Positions 1 to 8,841 of a DNA stretch of 64,000 nucleotides are shown here, piece after piece; the stretch's first letter is position 1, and each line of letters opens with the position of its first letter. The notes below the pieces were generated by a model. The model saw nothing but the letters and a program-made list of their open reading frames with translations. It did no database searches and was not told where the DNA came from. The translations under genes were made by a program, and so were the position numbers. The stretch is taken from assembly GCF_000271845.1 (NCBI RefSeq), contig NZ_JH719392.1:424945-488944 (forward strand), read 5' to 3'. This DNA comes from Rhizobium leguminosarum bv. trifolii WSM2297 (lineage in GTDB: Bacteria > Pseudomonadota > Alphaproteobacteria > Rhizobiales > Rhizobiaceae).

Positions 1-955
1 TCAGCCGCACGATCGGCGGTTCCGCCTCTTTCCACCGGTAAATGTCCGAGCGTAGATAAGAGAGTTCGTCGTCGAGATCGTCTTCGCCGACTTCGATCCA
101 CCAGGACTTCAGACGGCCGTCGCTGCCATCCGACCAGCGATAGCCCCTCGCCTTCAGATGATCCTTCATCTCGAATGGGCTGTGTTCGGCAAAGATGCGG
201 ATACGCGAGCGCTGGCTGGCACGGTAAAGCTCAGTGAACGGGCTTTCACCGTCGCGCTGATCTCGATCGAGGATTTCCAGCAGCGCGTGGCAGTCGTCGA
301 CGGCGCGATGGCCGTCATGGAAATAACCGGCCTGGCCGACGAGATAGCCGAGCTTGGTGCCTTCGAAGCCGCGGCCGCTCCAGTTGATCTCCGAATTCGA
401 ACATGCCCAGGCCTTGCCGGCGAACATTTTCGAAAAGGCCTCGCAGAACGGCCGATCGAATCCGGCATTGTGAGCGATGATCAGATCGGCCGGCTCGATC
501 AGATCGCGCAGCGACTGAATGTCGATGACCTGTCCTTCGACCATCGCATCGGTGATGCCGGTCAGCCGGGTAATCTCGGGCGGGATCGGCCGCGACGGCT
601 GTTGCAGGCCGCCATAGATGCCGACGACATCGCCGATCGCGCCGTCATCGTCGAATGTGAAGGCGACGGCGCCGATTTCGATGATCTCGTCGTTGCGGTG
701 GTTGAGACCCGTCGTCTCCGTGTCGAGAATGATACCGAGCCGCGAAAATTCCGGCCGCCTGATGGATGCAATCGGCCGGGCGGTCAATTTTCTCAAGATG
801 CGATAGTTGCCGCTCTGCTCAAGCGTCCGCGCCATCTCTTCTTCGGACCGGGCGGACGGCTGCGACGGCGACCGAGCCATCGGAGCACGCGCCTTGGCGA
901 TCGCCGGCGATGGCCTGGTAAACATGTCGAGTTGCGAATCTCTGTTCACGCTCAT
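1..955 (-). CDS. DnaQ-like 3'-5' exonuclease (3' end outside window)
   Basis: The minus-strand frame opens at an ATG at 955 (MSVNRDSQLDMF) and stays open to the window edge, so at least 318 codons are present and the C-terminus is missing. It carries the three motifs of DEDDh exonucleases: DTETTG (ExoI, about residue 80), HNAGFDRPF (ExoII) and HRAVDD (ExoIII). The family removes nucleotides from 3' ends, as DNA polymerase III epsilon and free-standing repair nucleases do. The roughly 75-residue N-terminal extension ahead of the fold and the C-terminal extension past ExoIII suggest a free-standing rhizobial exonuclease, not the replicative epsilon subunit. The neighbouring amine oxidase is divergent. 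Substrate is not predictable from sequence alone. Confidence 0.85.
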   Translation of the reverse strand, partial: MSVNRDSQLDMFTRPSPAIAKARAPMARSPSQPSARSEEEMARTLEQSGNYRILRKLTARPIASIRRPEFSRLGIILDTETTGLNHRNDEIIEIGAVAFTFDDDGAIGDVVGIYGGLQQPSRPIPPEITRLTGITDAMVEGQVIDIQSLRDLIEPADLIIAHNAGFDRPFCEAFSKMFAGKAWACSNSEINWSGRGFEGTKLGYLVGQAGYFHDGHRAVDDCHALLEILDRDQRDGESPFTELYRASQRSRIRIFAEHSPFEMKDHLKARGYRWSDGSDGRLKSWWIEVGEDDLDDELSYLRSDIYRWKEAEPPIVRL

Positions 956-1068
956 CAAACCTCTATGTCACGGAGAGGCGTTTTAATCCATCGCACCCCG
1001 GGTGCTATCCCCTTGCGTTTCGTCGACATGGAAGCTTAGCTGAGTGGTGAGCGATCGAAGGAGACTGC

Positions 1069-2337
1069 ATGGCTGGTGACAACGGCAAGAGCGCCGACGA
1101 AGACGTCGTCATCATCGGCGCCGGTGCCGCCGGCATCGCCGCCGCCCGTCGCCTGCAGGCAATGCGTCCGGATCTTTCCATCCTGCTGCTTGAAGCCGGC
1201 GACCGTCTCGGCGGCCGTGCCTGGACCGTCGGATTGCCTGACGCCGGCGACATCGGGCTCGATCTCGGTTGCGGCTGGCTGCATGGGGCGCGGACCAACG
1301 CCTGGACGGCGATTGCCGGCGAGGTCGGATTGACGGTCGACCGCACACCGGCGCCCTGGAACGGCGGTCAGCGGCTGCAGCGGGACGAAGCGCAGACCCA
1401 CGCCGCGCAAGAGGCGATCGGCGACTACTTCGAACGTCTCGAGAGCCATGAAGGCGATGACACCGATCTGGCCGAGATGCTCGAACCCGGCAATGCCTGG
1501 AACGGCCAGATCCGGGCAATCGGCACCTATATCACCGGCACCGAACTGGAACGCGCGTCGGTCGTCGACTACAACAGATATGACCCCGGCCCCGGCCCCG
1601 ATTGGCGGGTACGCCAGGGCTACGGAACCTTGATCTCCCGTTACGGCAGGCCGGTTCGGGCAAGGCTCGGCGTCGAGGTCACGCGCATCGACCACCGCCA
1701 TGCCGGCTATATCGACATTCAGACCAACCAGGGCAGGCTCAGCGCCCGCGCGGTGCTGGTCACCGTCTCGACCAACGTGCTTGCCGCCGGCAGGATCGCC
1801 TTCCACCCTCCCTTGCCTGAGAAGACCGAGGCGGCGGCGCGTTTGCCGCTCGGGCTCGCCGACAAGCTTTTCCTCAAGCTCGCATATCCGGAGGCGCTGT
1901 CGGCCGATACCCATATGCTCGGCTCGATCAGCCATGGCGCCACCGGCACCTATCAGCTTCGGCCGTTCGGCGCTCCGGTCGTCGAGGCCTATTTTGCCGG
2001 CGACCTCGCGCATGATCTGGAGCGGGAGGGTGGAGAGGCTGCGTTTTCCTTCGCCGCCGATGAACTGGCGGCACAATTCGGCGCTGAGATCCGCAAGCAA
2101 TTGTCGGTGGCGGCGATCTCGGCCTGGGCCGCCGTGCCCCATATCGGCGGCTCCTATTCCTACGCCGAGCCCGGCGCCTCCGATCTGCGCGCGGTTCTCG
2201 CAGCCCCGCATGACCAGCGGATCTTCTTTGCCGGCGAAGCCTGTTCGGGCTCGCGTTATTCGACGGCGCACGGCGCCTACGAGACCGGCATTGCCGCAGC
2301 CGATCTGATTGCCGGCTCGCTGTCGCACCATCCATAA
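1069..2337 (+). CDS. FAD-dependent amine oxidase (monoamine oxidase family)
   Basis: This is a 422-residue flavoprotein. The N-terminus has the dinucleotide-binding fingerprint VVIIGAGAAGIAAARRL followed by the ADP-ribose acid in LLEAGDRLGGRAW, the hallmark of the flavin amine oxidase family. The C-terminus has the second FAD contact, FFAGEACSGSRYSTAHGAYE, and ends in a GI(A)AAD-type helix. Members oxidise primary or secondary amines or polyamines to imines, with release of H2O2. No signal peptide is seen, so it should be cytoplasmic. Substrate is unknown; the nearby polyamine-type transporter and methylamine genes make an amine plausible, but that is inference. Confidence 0.85.
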   Translation: MAGDNGKSADEDVVIIGAGAAGIAAARRLQAMRPDLSILLLEAGDRLGGRAWTVGLPDAGDIGLDLGCGWLHGARTNAWTAIAGEVGLTVDRTPAPWNGGQRLQRDEAQTHAAQEAIGDYFERLESHEGDDTDLAEMLEPGNAWNGQIRAIGTYITGTELERASVVDYNRYDPGPGPDWRVRQGYGTLISRYGRPVRARLGVEVTRIDHRHAGYIDIQTNQGRLSARAVLVTVSTNVLAAGRIAFHPPLPEKTEAAARLPLGLADKLFLKLAYPEALSADTHMLGSISHGATGTYQLRPFGAPVVEAYFAGDLAHDLEREGGEAAFSFAADELAAQFGAEIRKQLSVAAISAWAAVPHIGGSYSYAEPGASDLRAVLAAPHDQRIFFAGEACSGSRYSTAHGAYETGIAAADLIAGSLSHHP

Positions 2338-2358
2338 CGTCGCCGGCTGCGGCGGCGG

Positions 2359-2379
2359 GTGGGAATATTTTTTTCCCAC
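2359..2379. repeat. small inverted repeat downstream of amine oxidase
   Basis: GTGGGAA and TTCCCAC form a perfect 7-bp stem around a T-rich loop, 22 bp after the amine oxidase stop. It could be a weak terminator or a regulatory hairpin in the leader of the following aldo/keto reductase. The T run lies in the loop and not after the stem, so a classical terminator is not well supported. Confidence 0.35.
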
Positions 2380-2562
2380 TTGTGGCAGGGGCGGGATTGG
2401 TTATGCTGCCCTCGCCCCTGCGCCGGATGTGCCCAGGGCGCCAGACGTCACCCGGCGGCAGCGGCCGCCTCAAGCTCGATATTGTCATTGATTGCGGAAG
2501 CCCCGGCTTCTACCCCGGCGATTTTGCGCGTCGGCTGCGGGCATCCGCATGAGGAGGAAGAA

Positions 2563-3594
2563 ATGGATTATCGCAAGCTCGGTCCCAGCGGGACCGTCGT
2601 AACCGCCTATTGCCTTGGAACCATGACCTTCGGGGCGGAGGCCGACGAGGCGGCCTCGCACAAGCTGCTCGACGACTATTTCGCCTGGGGCGGCAATTTC
2701 ATCGATACCGCCGACGTCTATAGCGCCGGCAAATCGGAAGAGATCATCGGACGCTGGCTGAAGGCGCGCCCGACCGAAGCCCGTCAGGCAATCGTCGCCA
2801 CCAAGGGGCGTTTTCCGATGGGCAATGGCCCCAACGATATTGGCCTGTCGCGCCGGCATCTTAGCCAGGCGCTCGACGATTCGCTCCGCCGCCTCGGCCT
2901 CGAGCAGATCGACCTCTATCAGATGCACGCCTGGGACGCGCTGACGCCGATCGAGGAGACGCTGCGCTTCCTCGACGATGCGGTTTCCTCCGGCAAGATC
3001 GGCTATTACGGCTTCTCCAACTATGTCGGCTGGCATATCGCCAAGGCCTCGGAGATCGCCAAGGCGCGCGGCTATACACGCCCGGTGACATTGCAGCCGC
3101 AATATAATCTGCTGATGCGCGATATCGAACTCGAGATCGTCGCGGCCTGCCAGGATGCCGGCATGGGCCTGTTGCCGTGGTCGCCGCTCGGCGGCGGCTG
3201 GCTGACCGGCAAATACAAGCGCGACGAGATGCCGACCGGCGCCACCCGCCTCGGGGAAAACCCCAATCGCGGCGGCGAATCCTACGCGCCGCGCAATGCG
3301 CAGGAACGCACCTGGGCAATCATCGGCACGGTTGAGGAGATTGCCAAGGCGCGTGGCGTCAGCATGGCGCAGGTGGCGCTCGCCTGGACGGCGGCACGGC
3401 CGGCGATCACCTCGGTCATCCTCGGCGCCCGCACGCCCGAACAGCTCGCCGACAATCTCGGCGCCATGAAGGTCGAGCTCTCCGGAGAGGAAATGGCAAG
3501 GCTTAACGAGGTCAGCGCTCCCCAGCCTTTGGACTATCCCTACGGCAAGGGCGGCATCAACCAGCGCCATCGGAAGATCGAAGGCGGCCGCTGA
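2563..3594 (+). CDS. aldo/keto reductase
   Basis: This is a 343-residue NADPH-dependent aldo/keto reductase of the YajO/Tas-like group. I chose the ATG at 2563, which follows the ribosome site GAGGAGGAAG; the frame is open further upstream, but that part lacks family similarity. Visible motifs are LGTMTFG at the N-terminus, the catalytic D and Y in FIDTADVYSAG, the catalytic K in VATKGRF, the H in LYQMHAWD, and the C-terminal cofactor loop VILGARTPEQLADNL. The family reduces aldehydes and ketones to alcohols. It appears to be a single gene that converges on the LuxR-type gene. Substrate is unknown. Confidence 0.88.
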   Translation: MDYRKLGPSGTVVTAYCLGTMTFGAEADEAASHKLLDDYFAWGGNFIDTADVYSAGKSEEIIGRWLKARPTEARQAIVATKGRFPMGNGPNDIGLSRRHLSQALDDSLRRLGLEQIDLYQMHAWDALTPIEETLRFLDDAVSSGKIGYYGFSNYVGWHIAKASEIAKARGYTRPVTLQPQYNLLMRDIELEIVAACQDAGMGLLPWSPLGGGWLTGKYKRDEMPTGATRLGENPNRGGESYAPRNAQERTWAIIGTVEEIAKARGVSMAQVALAWTAARPAITSVILGARTPEQLADNLGAMKVELSGEEMARLNEVSAPQPLDYPYGKGGINQRHRKIEGGR

Positions 3595-3643
3595 GCCTTC
3601 CGGCCAAAACCTGTGAAACCCTAGAAGCGGACAAGGCTTCGGA

Positions 3644-4495
3644 TTATCGACCGGCACTTTGGGGTGCCGGTCGATCGCCAGCGCTGCCGAATGTCTTAAG
3701 ATAGATCGACAAAAGCTGCGTCTGTGAGGAGATGCCGAGCTTGCGGTAGACATTTCGGCGGTGAACCTTCACCGTTCCCGTCGAGATATTGAGCCTGAGG
3801 CCAATCGATTCCGACGAATGTCCCTGCAACACGAGATCGACGATGGCGGTTTCGCGGCTCGTCAGCTTGAGGTCGCGCCAGACGGTGTCGGCCGGCTGCA
3901 GGACCTGCGCCGCTGCGCCGCGTTTCTTACCCCGCATGCCGGCCTCAAGCTGTGCGTCGAAACGGGCACCAAGGCCTGGCCAGAAATGCCGGACGAGTCT
4001 TGCCACCAAAGGCTCTGCCTTTTTCAGGAGCGCGAATTCGGCCGGTGGAAATGGTCCGGTCTTTTCCCGTCGCATCAGCGACAGCACGACGGTGATGTCG
4101 TCGTCGAGCGTGACGAAGAAGCCGATCTCTTCGGCAAGCCCGGTCTGGACGTAATAGCTTCGATAATATTCGCTGGAGAAAAAGCGATCTGGCGCCAGCT
4201 CGCGCATCCGGAAGACGCCGGACCGGCGTGCGCGGGCGGTTTGGTAGAACGGGTCGAGCAGATAGGGGCCGATCTGGTAGAGGGTGACGAAGACGACGTT
4301 TTCTTCGGGGTCGAAAGTGCTGTACAGATCGATTGGCAGCTCCTTGCCGCGATAGGCGAAGACAACGACGTAATCGAAACGCACCAGCGCCGCCATCATC
4401 CGGCGGAAGGTCTCTCCGAATTCGGCGTCGGTCATGACGGACTTGCCGACGGTGGCGTCGAACGACTGAAACAATCCCTCGAGATCAATGCTCAC
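3644..4495 (-). CDS. LuxR-family transcriptional regulator
   Basis: This is a 283-residue regulator. The C-terminal 65 residues form a LuxR/GerE helix-turn-helix: LTSRETAIVDLVLQGHSSE, then IGLRLNISTGTVKVHRRNVYRKLGI. The N-terminal ~200 residues form a ligand-type domain that does not look like a classic acyl-homoserine-lactone domain or a response-regulator receiver. It is transcribed divergently from the polyamine-type ABC operon starting at 4687, so local control of that transporter is the likely role. This is inferred from position only. Confidence 0.85.
   Translation of the reverse strand: MSIDLEGLFQSFDATVGKSVMTDAEFGETFRRMMAALVRFDYVVVFAYRGKELPIDLYSTFDPEENVVFVTLYQIGPYLLDPFYQTARARRSGVFRMRELAPDRFFSSEYYRSYYVQTGLAEEIGFFVTLDDDITVVLSLMRREKTGPFPPAEFALLKKAEPLVARLVRHFWPGLGARFDAQLEAGMRGKKRGAAAQVLQPADTVWRDLKLTSRETAIVDLVLQGHSSESIGLRLNISTGTVKVHRRNVYRKLGISSQTQLLSIYLKTFGSAGDRPAPQSAGR
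3646..3675. terminator. bidirectional terminator-like hairpin between convergent genes
   Basis: A perfect 12-bp inverted repeat (ATCGACCGGCAC and GTGCCGGTCGAT, 6-nt loop) lies between the convergent aldo/keto reductase and LuxR-type genes and overlaps the last codons of the latter. The position and stem strength fit a terminator, but there is no clear U tract. Confidence 0.5.
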
Positions 4496-4585
4496 CGCCA
4501 GCCTCCCTCAACCATTGCCATGAAACGCGTACAGCATCCATATACACCTCCGACGAAGAGAAATCGGGAAGAATACCTCTTTCGG

Positions 4586-4595
4586 GGTATATACC
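4586..4595. promoter_or_regulatory. candidate operator in luxR-type/ABC divergent region
   Basis: A perfect 10-bp palindrome GGTATATACC sits in the 191-bp divergent intergenic region. Just upstream an ATACC half-site (about 4573-4577) pairs with the GGTAT at its left edge. The position is right for an operator of the divergent LuxR-type regulator. It could equally overlap a promoter -10 element. Confidence 0.35.
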
Positions 4596-4686
4596 GCGCA
4601 GGAAGCTCAGGCTTAGTCTTTCCTCAACGACGGTGGCAAAAAGGCAGCGATAGACTGCCCGTACCAACCAACCGCGGGGAACAGAC

Positions 4687-5796
4687 GTGACATCCGTTTC
4701 GACGAACGATATCGAATTCCGTTCGGTCACCAAGAATTATGGCGCGGTGACCGCCGTGACCGACATAAATTTGAATGTGCCAAAGGGCGCGTTCCTCGCT
4801 TTGCTCGGCCCTTCTGGCTGCGGCAAGACCACCTGTCTTCGCATGATCGGCGGCTTCGAGCAGCCAAGCGAAGGCGCCGTGCTGATCGATGGGCTGGAGA
4901 TGAACGGCGTGCCGGCCTATCGCCGCCCCGTCAACATGGTTTTCCAGCAATACGCGCTGTTTCCGCACTTCAATGTCGAACAGAACGTCGCTTACGGCCT
5001 GAGGCAGATGCGGCCAAGGATCGCGGCCGCCGAGATTGAACGCCGCGTGGCCGAAGCGCTTGAGATGGTCCGGCTTGGCGGTTTTGCCAAGCGGCGTATC
5101 CACGAGATGTCCGGAGGTCAGCAGCAGCGCGTGGCGCTGGCACGGGCGATCGTCAACAGGCCTTCGGTGCTGCTGCTCGATGAGCCGCTGGCAGCACTCG
5201 ACAAGAAATTGCGCTCGGCCATGCAGATCGAATTGCAGACCCTGCAGCGCGAGCTTGGCATTACCTTCGTGCTCGTCACCCATGACCAGGAAGAGGCGCT
5301 GTCGATGGCCGATGTCGTCTGCGTCATGAGTGCCGGACGTATTCGCCAGCTCGGCACGCCGCAGGAGGTCTACGACCGCCCCGCCGATCTCTTCGTCGCC
5401 GATTTTGTCGGCAAGACCAACCGGATCGGCGCGACGATGGAAGCTGACGGCGTGACGCTGCGCCTTGCCGATGGCTCGGCGTTTGCCGCCGGTACGCGGC
5501 CCGGTCTCACGCCGGGCGAGGCCATCGTCGCGATCCGCCCGGAGGCGATCCGGCTGACGCGGGCGGCTGTCGGCGGCACATCCTTTGCCGGCACGGTTAC
5601 GCACCGCATCTTTCTCGGCTCTTCGGCCGAATACGCCATCACCGTCCCGGGGCTGGGCGATTTCCTCGTCACCGCCGACCGACGCAATATGAACGAGAGC
5701 GATCTGGTCGAGCCGGGCGAAGCCGTCTTCCTCGGCTTCGATCCTCGCATGGCCCACGTCTTTCCAGGCGGGGTCGCTCAGGCATCGAGTGCATAA
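4687..5796 (+). CDS. spermidine/putrescine-type ABC transporter ATPase
   Basis: This is a 369-residue PotA-like ATPase starting with GTG at 4687. It shows Walker A GPSGCGKTT, Q-loop FQQYALFPH, signature MSGGQQQRVALARAI, Walker B LLLDEPLAALD and the H-switch LVTHDQEEA, followed by a ~110-residue TOBE-type C-terminal domain. It is the first gene of an ATPase / binding protein / permease / permease / dehydrogenase operon. The transporter class usually imports polyamines or other small cations. The substrate here is unknown, and an amine would fit the region. Confidence 0.92.
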   Translation: MTSVSTNDIEFRSVTKNYGAVTAVTDINLNVPKGAFLALLGPSGCGKTTCLRMIGGFEQPSEGAVLIDGLEMNGVPAYRRPVNMVFQQYALFPHFNVEQNVAYGLRQMRPRIAAAEIERRVAEALEMVRLGGFAKRRIHEMSGGQQQRVALARAIVNRPSVLLLDEPLAALDKKLRSAMQIELQTLQRELGITFVLVTHDQEEALSMADVVCVMSAGRIRQLGTPQEVYDRPADLFVADFVGKTNRIGATMEADGVTLRLADGSAFAAGTRPGLTPGEAIVAIRPEAIRLTRAAVGGTSFAGTVTHRIFLGSSAEYAITVPGLGDFLVTADRRNMNESDLVEPGEAVFLGFDPRMAHVFPGGVAQASSA

Positions 5797-5818
5797 ACCA
5801 GAACAAGGGAACAGCAAC

Positions 5819-6979
5819 ATGAGCAAAGACTACAAGGATAATCTGCCCATTACTCCTGAAGGCTTCATGGACGAGTTCATGCGCCTGAAGCGCGGCTCCG
5901 TCAGCCGCCGCCACTTCCTCGGCGTGACAGGCCTCGGGCTTGCGACTGCCGTGCTGTCGCGTTTCCCGGGCGCGCTGTCGAGCCCTGCCTATGCCGAGGA
6001 TCTCGGTACCCAGATGTCGATCGCCACCTGGCCGAATTACCACGACCCGGCGACCTTCGAGAATTTCAAGGCGGCAACCGGCGTTGCCGTCGAGGTCAAT
6101 GTCTTCGGTTCCAACGAGGAGATGCTGGCGAAACTGCAGGCGGGCGCCTCCGGCTGGTCGCTTTTCGTGCCGACCAACTACACGATCTCCACCCATCACA
6201 AGCTCGGCCTGATCGATGAGCTCGATCTGTCCAGGATTTCGAATTTCAGCCAGGCGACCGAAAATCCGCGCTTCACCAAGGAAGGTATGATCGACGGCAA
6301 GACCTATGCCGTGCCGAAGAACTGGGGCACGACAGGCTTCTCGGTCAATACCGCGAAGATCAAGACCAAGCTGTCGACCTGGAAGGATTTCTTCGAGATC
6401 GCCCAGACGGAAGCCGATGGCCGCGCCATGGTGCATGATTACCAGCTGACGACGATCGGCAGCGCACTGGTTTCACTCGGCTACGGCTTCAACTCGATCA
6501 AGCCGGACGAACTCGCCAAGGCCGAGGAACTGCTGATCAAGGTCAAGCCGCACCTCTTCGCGATCAACAGCGATTACCAGCCGGCGATGCGCGCCACCGA
6601 CGCCTGGCTTACCATGTGCTGGACCAATGACGGCGCGCAGCTCAACCGTGACATTCCCGAGATCGCCTATGTGCTCGGGACCGACGGCGGCGAGATCTGG
6701 ACCGACTATTACGCTATCCCCAAGGACGCGCCGAACAAGGCGGCGGGTTATGCGCTGCTCAACTATTTGATGGACCCGGCCAATGCCGTCAAGGAGCACA
6801 TCGCCAACGGTGCGCCGACCACCGACAGCCGCGTCATCGCGCTGCTGCCGAAGGAGATCACTTCGAACAAGATCGTCTATCCCGACGAGGCGTCGCTGAC
6901 GCCGCTGGAATTCGGCGCTGCGGTGACGCTGACCGATCCCGGCCGCGCCGAATTGATGGCACGCTTCAAGTCGGCTTGA
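5819..6979 (+). CDS. ABC transporter substrate-binding protein (PotD/PotF-like)
   Basis: This is a 386-residue periplasmic binding protein. The start at 5819 (MSKDYKDN) was chosen over an upstream ATG at 5789 because the 5789 codon overlaps the ATPase stop. A twin-arginine-type leader, SVSRRHFLGVTGLGLATAVLS, ends near SPAYAED, so export through Tat is likely. The mature part begins MSIATWPNYHDPATFENFKAATG, typical of polyamine-binding proteins. It supplies the ligand to the two permeases encoded downstream. The transcript continues over a 174-bp repeat-containing gap to the permeases. Confidence 0.9.
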   Translation: MSKDYKDNLPITPEGFMDEFMRLKRGSVSRRHFLGVTGLGLATAVLSRFPGALSSPAYAEDLGTQMSIATWPNYHDPATFENFKAATGVAVEVNVFGSNEEMLAKLQAGASGWSLFVPTNYTISTHHKLGLIDELDLSRISNFSQATENPRFTKEGMIDGKTYAVPKNWGTTGFSVNTAKIKTKLSTWKDFFEIAQTEADGRAMVHDYQLTTIGSALVSLGYGFNSIKPDELAKAEELLIKVKPHLFAINSDYQPAMRATDAWLTMCWTNDGAQLNRDIPEIAYVLGTDGGEIWTDYYAIPKDAPNKAAGYALLNYLMDPANAVKEHIANGAPTTDSRVIALLPKEITSNKIVYPDEASLTPLEFGAAVTLTDPGRAELMARFKSA

Positions 6980-6984
6980 TCTTC

Positions 6985-7145
6985 CTCTGACGTCGCCTCT
7001 TGTCCTTCTCCCCAGCGCGAGAAGGGCCGGAGCGCAAGCGAGGCGATGAGGGGATGCGAAGATCGCCAGCGAAGCCAGCCTGAGCGAAGGCGAAGGCTGG
7101 TTGGCGTCCTGCCCTCATCCGACCCTTCCAAACCAACCTGAGACG
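6985..7145. repeat. rhizobial intergenic mosaic repeat
   Basis: The gap between the binding protein and first permease holds small palindromes: CCTTCTC / GAGAAGG around CCCAGC-type sequence, and CCAGCCT / AGGCTGG around GAGCGAAGGCGA. It also has the CCTTCTCCCC and CCCTCATCCG blocks that recur between genes in rhizobial genomes. It may lower expression of the distal genes relative to the binding protein by stabilising or ending the transcript; that is inference. Confidence 0.5.
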
Positions 7146-7153
7146 ACTGCCAT

Positions 7154-8020
7154 ATGCCCTTTGCACCGAACACGAAAAAACGCCTCGTCACAGCCGCGCT
7201 CGTCGCGCCGGCCAGCGCCTGGCTCTTCGTGTTCCTGGTACTGCCCTTCATCGCCATCATCGTCTTTGCTTTCGGCGAGCGGGCGCCCGAGGGCGGTTAC
7301 CAGGCGGCCTTCACCTTCGCGCAGTTCGCCAATCTCGGCTCGCGTGCCGCCGCCTTCAAGAACACGCTGATCCTTGCGCCGATCGGCGCCTTCGCCTGCC
7401 TGCTCGTCGCCTATCCGGTCGCCTATTATCTGGCCGTCAAGGCAAGCGCCAAATACCGGCTGCTGCTGGTCTCCCTCGTCGTCGTGCCGTTCTGGACCAG
7501 CCTTCTCGTGCGCACCTATGCCTGGATGTATATCTTGGGTGCCCGAGGCATTCCGCATCTGCTGGAGATGGTCGGCATCGAGAATGTCAGGCTGCTGAAC
7601 ACGCCGGGCGCCGTGCTGCTCGGCATTGTCTATGGCTACCTGCCGCTGATGATCATGCCGATCTATGTCAGCCTCGAAAAGCTCGACCGCCGCCTGCTGG
7701 AGGCCTCCGCCGATCTCGGCGCGCGGCCGCTTTCGACCTTCTTCGGCATCACGCTACCGCTGTCGCTTCCAGGCGTGATGACCGGCATCGCCCTCGTCAC
7801 CATCCTGTTGCTCGGCGAATATCTGATCCCGCAGCTGCTCGGCGGCGGCAAGGTCTTCTTCATCGGCAATGCGCTGGTCGATCTCTTCTTGCAGTCACGC
7901 AATTGGCCGTTCGGCTCGGCAATCGCCGTCACCCTCGTCGTCGTTGTCGTCATCGTGCTACTGATCGCCATGCGCATCGCCTGGCGCGTTGCCGGCACCC
8001 GCCAGGTGGATCTCGTCTGA
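7154..8020 (+). CDS. ABC transporter permease (PotB-like)
   Basis: This is a 288-residue inner-membrane permease. Hydrophobic segments begin with ASAWLFVFLVLPFIAIIVFAF. The cytoplasmic EAA loop is EASADLGARPLSTFFGITLPLSLPG, which docks onto the ATPase. The gene overlaps the next permease by one base (TGATG), indicating translational coupling. With the partner permease it forms the translocation pore of the polyamine-type importer. Confidence 0.9.
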   Translation: MPFAPNTKKRLVTAALVAPASAWLFVFLVLPFIAIIVFAFGERAPEGGYQAAFTFAQFANLGSRAAAFKNTLILAPIGAFACLLVAYPVAYYLAVKASAKYRLLLVSLVVVPFWTSLLVRTYAWMYILGARGIPHLLEMVGIENVRLLNTPGAVLLGIVYGYLPLMIMPIYVSLEKLDRRLLEASADLGARPLSTFFGITLPLSLPGVMTGIALVTILLLGEYLIPQLLGGGKVFFIGNALVDLFLQSRNWPFGSAIAVTLVVVVVIVLLIAMRIAWRVAGTRQVDLV

Positions 8021-8829
8021 TGCGCGCGCTGGTTACCGCAGTCTATCTGTTTCTCTACACGCCGATCGCGCTCGTCGTGCTGTTCTCCTTCAACGCCGGC
8101 CGCAATGCCAGCGAGTTCACCGGTTTCTCGACGCAATGGTATGGCAAGGCGCTCGCCAACACCTTCCTGATGGAGGCCCTGCAGAACAGCCTGATCATCG
8201 CCTTCACCAGCGCCGGCCTTGCCGCCGTTTTCGGCACGATGGCGGCGATCGGCATGGAGCGGCTCGGCGCCCGCACGCGGGCGATCTTCGACGGGATGTT
8301 CGCTGCGGCGATCGTCGTGCCTGGCGTCGTCATCGGCATCGCGACGCTGGTGGCGCTCGTCGAGGTCTTCGGCGTCGTCAATCCGCTGATTGCCGCGGTC
8401 TGGCCAGGCGAACAAGCGCCGAAGCTTTCGCTGGGCTACGGTTCGATCATCGCCGCTCACGGGCTTTTCACCATGGCGCTGGTGACGATGATCGTCAAAG
8501 CGCGTATCGCCGGCCTCGGCCGTGACATCGTCGAGGCGTCGAGCGATCTCTACGCCACGCCCTTCAACACCTTCCGCCAGATCGTGCTGCCGCAGATCCT
8601 GCCGTCGATCCTGGCCGGCTTCCTGCTCGCCTTCACCTTCTCCTTCGACGATTTCATCATCGCCTTCTTCGTCGCGGGCTCGAACACGACGCTGCCGATC
8701 TATGTCTTTGCCTCGATCCGGCGCGGCGTCACGCCTGAGATCAATGCCGTCGCCACCATGGTGCTCATTGCATCGCTGGGACTTATCCTCATCGCGCGCT
8801 TCCTGATGCGCGAGAAAACAACAAACTGA
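8020..8829 (+). CDS. ABC transporter permease (PotC-like)
   Basis: This is a 269-residue second permease. The start at 8020 (MRALVTAVYLFLYTPIALVV) overlaps the stop of the first permease; a longer frame from 7903 is not credible because it runs through the preceding gene. The EAA loop EASSDLYATPFNTFRQIVLPQILP is present, and the C-terminal membrane segment is followed by MREKTTN. It completes the importer. Confidence 0.9.
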   Translation: MRALVTAVYLFLYTPIALVVLFSFNAGRNASEFTGFSTQWYGKALANTFLMEALQNSLIIAFTSAGLAAVFGTMAAIGMERLGARTRAIFDGMFAAAIVVPGVVIGIATLVALVEVFGVVNPLIAAVWPGEQAPKLSLGYGSIIAAHGLFTMALVTMIVKARIAGLGRDIVEASSDLYATPFNTFRQIVLPQILPSILAGFLLAFTFSFDDFIIAFFVAGSNTTLPIYVFASIRRGVTPEINAVATMVLIASLGLILIARFLMREKTTN

Positions 8830-8841
8830 ACGGGAAACACC

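Noticed and set aside
158..1039. 293-codon plus-strand open frame across the exonuclease
   Set aside because: The minus strand carries all three DEDDh exonuclease motifs over the same bases; the plus product has none.
1036..2379. 447-codon open frame antisense to the amine oxidase
   Set aside because: No family motif, compositionally a mirror of a high-GC gene; the plus-strand gene has clear FAD motifs.
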